Assembly: GCA_030837305.1 (NCBI GenBank)
Contig: JAUPKT010000368.1
Span: 1-7,230 of the forward strand
Direction of reading: 5' to 3'
DNA: 7,230 nucleotides
Source: Thermodesulfobacteriota bacterium
GTDB taxonomy: Bacteria > Desulfobacterota > Desulfomonilia > Desulfomonilales > Desulfomonilaceae
Part shown: one piece after another, positions 6,257-7,230 of the stretch
Layout: each line of letters opens with the position of its first letter
How positions within the stretch are numbered: position 1 is the stretch's first letter
Notes under the pieces: model-generated
Seen by the model: the letters and a program-made list of their open reading frames with translations, nothing else
What the model was told of the DNA's origin: nothing
Database searches by the model: none
Position numbers and translations under genes: made by a program

Positions 6257-7021
6257 ATGGACACAGTAAAGATAATGCCCTGTCTTGACATGAAGAATGG
6301 TCGAGTGGTGAAAGGGATTCACTTTGTCGATATCAAGGACGCAGGAGACCCGGTTGAGAACGCTTCGCTCTACGAGCGGGAGGGGGCAGACGAACTTGCG
6401 ATGCTCGACATCGCAGCCACTTTGGAGAACCGGAAAACCCGCCTGGAATGGGTGAAGAATGTTTCGTCGGTCATTAAGATACCCTTGACGGTGGGCGGCG
6501 GGATTTCGAGCATAGAAGACATAGAGCTTGTGTTGGAGTCCGGAGCGAGCAAGGTTTCCATGAATAGCGCAGCAGTCAAGAATCCATCGCTTATCGAGGA
6601 AGCGGCCAAGAAGTTTGGTTCGTCCCGGGTGACGGTAGCCATAGACGCGAAGCGGAATCCTTCTATGCCGTCCGGGTTCGAGCTTGTCGTATCGGGAGGG
6701 ACAAAAGCAATCGGCAAGGACGCCATAGAATGGGCAGGGCAATGCGAGGCCCTCGGCGCGGGCGTGATACTCCCCACGAGCATGGATGGTGACGGTACTC
6801 AGGCCGGTTACGACCTCGACTTCACAAAGGCCATTTCAGACCGTGTGACAGTCCCTGTTGTGGCCTCAGGCGGAGCCGGAAAACTCGAGGACTTTTACGA
6901 AGTGGTTACAACAGCCGGCGCAACAATATTACTGGCCGCTTCCGTGTTTCACTATCGTCTGCTCAGTGTCAGACAGGTGAAGGAATTCTTACGCGACAGG
7001 AATATTCCTGTAATTCTGTAA
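6257..7021 (+). CDS. hisF: HisF-type cyclase (imidazole glycerol phosphate synthase subunit), possibly a divergent paralogue
   Basis: HisF is the barrel subunit of imidazole glycerol phosphate synthase. It uses ammonia from the glutaminase HisH to turn PRFAR into IGP and AICAR, linking histidine and purine synthesis. The 254-residue product is full length and aligns without gaps to T. maritima HisF over the first half. Catalytic D11 (PCLDMKNGRVVKG) and D130 (VAIDAKR) fall at the same numbers. Phosphate-site glycines are present in TVGGGIS (78-84) and ASGGAGK. Of the ammonia-gate residues known in T. maritima (R5, E46, K99, E167), E46 and K99 are kept and R5 is lysine. The glutamate of the usual GAGEILLTS block is V170, with P173 just after it (GAGVILPTS). 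LDIAAT replaces the usual LDITAS. No hisH, hisA or other his gene is near. The fold is certain; the role in histidine synthesis is likely but not proven. Confidence 0.88.
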   Translation: MDTVKIMPCLDMKNGRVVKGIHFVDIKDAGDPVENASLYEREGADELAMLDIAATLENRKTRLEWVKNVSSVIKIPLTVGGGISSIEDIELVLESGASKVSMNSAAVKNPSLIEEAAKKFGSSRVTVAIDAKRNPSMPSGFELVVSGGTKAIGKDAIEWAGQCEALGAGVILPTSMDGDGTQAGYDLDFTKAISDRVTVPVVASGGAGKLEDFYEVVTTAGATILLAASVFHYRLLSVRQVKEFLRDRNIPVIL

Positions 7022-7056
7022 AGGGAAGCTATTGGCGCGGAATGGACCGCTGATGA

Positions 7057-7076
7057 ATGCGACCCTGGGGTCGCAT
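7057..7076. terminator. Hairpin between the convergent hisF-type gene and tRNA-Ser
   Basis: ATGCGACC and GGTCGCAT form a perfect 8-bp stem around a CTGG tetraloop, 36 bases after the hisF stop. A smaller stem GCGG/CCGC (7037-7040 with 7047-7050) precedes it. Its place between convergent genes suggests a two-way terminator, but neither strand shows a U-tract after it. It may instead be a 3'-end stability structure. Confidence 0.4.
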
Positions 7077-7085
7077 GAATGTACG

Positions 7086-7115
7086 ACAATGCCCACGAGG
7101 TCCGGGAAACATTGT
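7086..7115 (-). repeat. Inverted repeat abutting the 3' end of tRNA-Ser
   Basis: ACAATG (7086-7091) pairs with CATTGT (7110-7115), and CCC (7092-7094) with GGG (7104-7106) across a 3-base bulge. On the minus strand this would fold the trailer just after the tRNA, touching its last base, and could mark the processing site. There is no U-tract. Confidence 0.35.
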
Positions 7116-7207
7116 GGCGGAGAGAGAGGGATTCGAACCCTCGGTAAGGCTCTACACCCTACACTCGCTTAGCAGGCGAGCACCTTCGGCCTCTCGGTCA
7201 TCTCTCC
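7115..7207 (-). tRNA. tRNA-Ser (anticodon GCU)
   Basis: Read on the minus strand, GGAGAGA (7207-7201) pairs over all 7 bases with TCTCTCC (7125-7119). This is followed by discriminator G and an encoded CCA (7117-7115). The D arm has a 3-bp stem ACC/GGT. The anticodon stem is CTCGC/GCGAG around CTGCTAA, giving anticodon GCU at 7173-7171, which reads AGC and AGU serine codons. The T arm is GAGGG, TTCGAAT, CCCTC. Between the anticodon and T stems lies a long variable arm with its own stem (GTAGGG/CCTTAC, one G-U pair), as expected for a class II serine tRNA. All parts are intact. It faces the hisF-type gene, and its promoter would lie at or beyond the right edge. Confidence 0.97.
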
Positions 7208-7230
7208 GCACGCACCTATTTTGATGATAA

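Noticed and set aside
6050..6742. A long minus-strand open frame of 230 codons opposite nagZ and the hisF-type gene.
   Set aside because: It lies over two well-supported plus-strand genes, has a composition typical of an antisense shadow and shows no family motif.

Overview
The window reads as ordinary chromosomal housekeeping DNA from an anaerobic, cytochrome-rich bacterium. My best guess is a Desulfobacterota (former Deltaproteobacteria) sulfate reducer or syntroph. The reasons are a flavoredoxin-type flavin reductase, a System II (ResB/CcsA) cytochrome c maturation pair, a molybdopterin gene, and the start of a small cytosolic protein resembling the DUF6125 family. Base composition looks balanced, close to 50% GC by eye. 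The taxonomic call is an inference from gene content, not from a search.

Left part (1-2580), all on the minus strand. Reading in the direction of transcription, the genes are a Sec-exported TPR protein (1618-2580), a flavoredoxin-like FMN protein (952-1527), moaC with a TTG start (430-912), and the N-terminal 109 codons of a DUF6125-like protein running off the left edge (1-328). A hairpin at 1571-1604 may separate the TPR gene from the flavin gene. The flavin gene and moaC are only 39 bases apart and are probably cotranscribed, and a perfect 7-bp inverted repeat sits in that gap.

Middle (2581-2791) is a divergent intergenic region of about 200 bases. It should hold promoters for the TPR gene and for the cytochrome genes, but no convincing sigma-70 boxes are visible.

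Right part (2792-7021), all on the plus strand: resB (2792-4144), ccsA (4198-5016), a TTG-started nagZ-type glycosidase (5065-6132) and, after 124 bases with its own strong Shine-Dalgarno, a hisF-type gene (6257-7021). ResB and CcsA together form the membrane haem-export and apocytochrome c ligation complex. The nagZ product trims N-acetylglucosamine from cell-wall turnover products and has no obvious functional link to its neighbours. The hisF-type protein keeps both catalytic aspartates but has lost one residue of the ammonia gate and has no other his gene in view, so it may be a paralogue.

A tRNA-Ser(GCU) with encoded CCA lies on the minus strand at the right edge (7115-7207), convergent with hisF. 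Short hairpins lie in the gap between them. I see no mobile element, CRISPR array, phage gene or new defence-like system. The most worthwhile leads are the altered HisF, the 18-codon ORF bridging resB and ccsA, and the palindrome in front of moaC.
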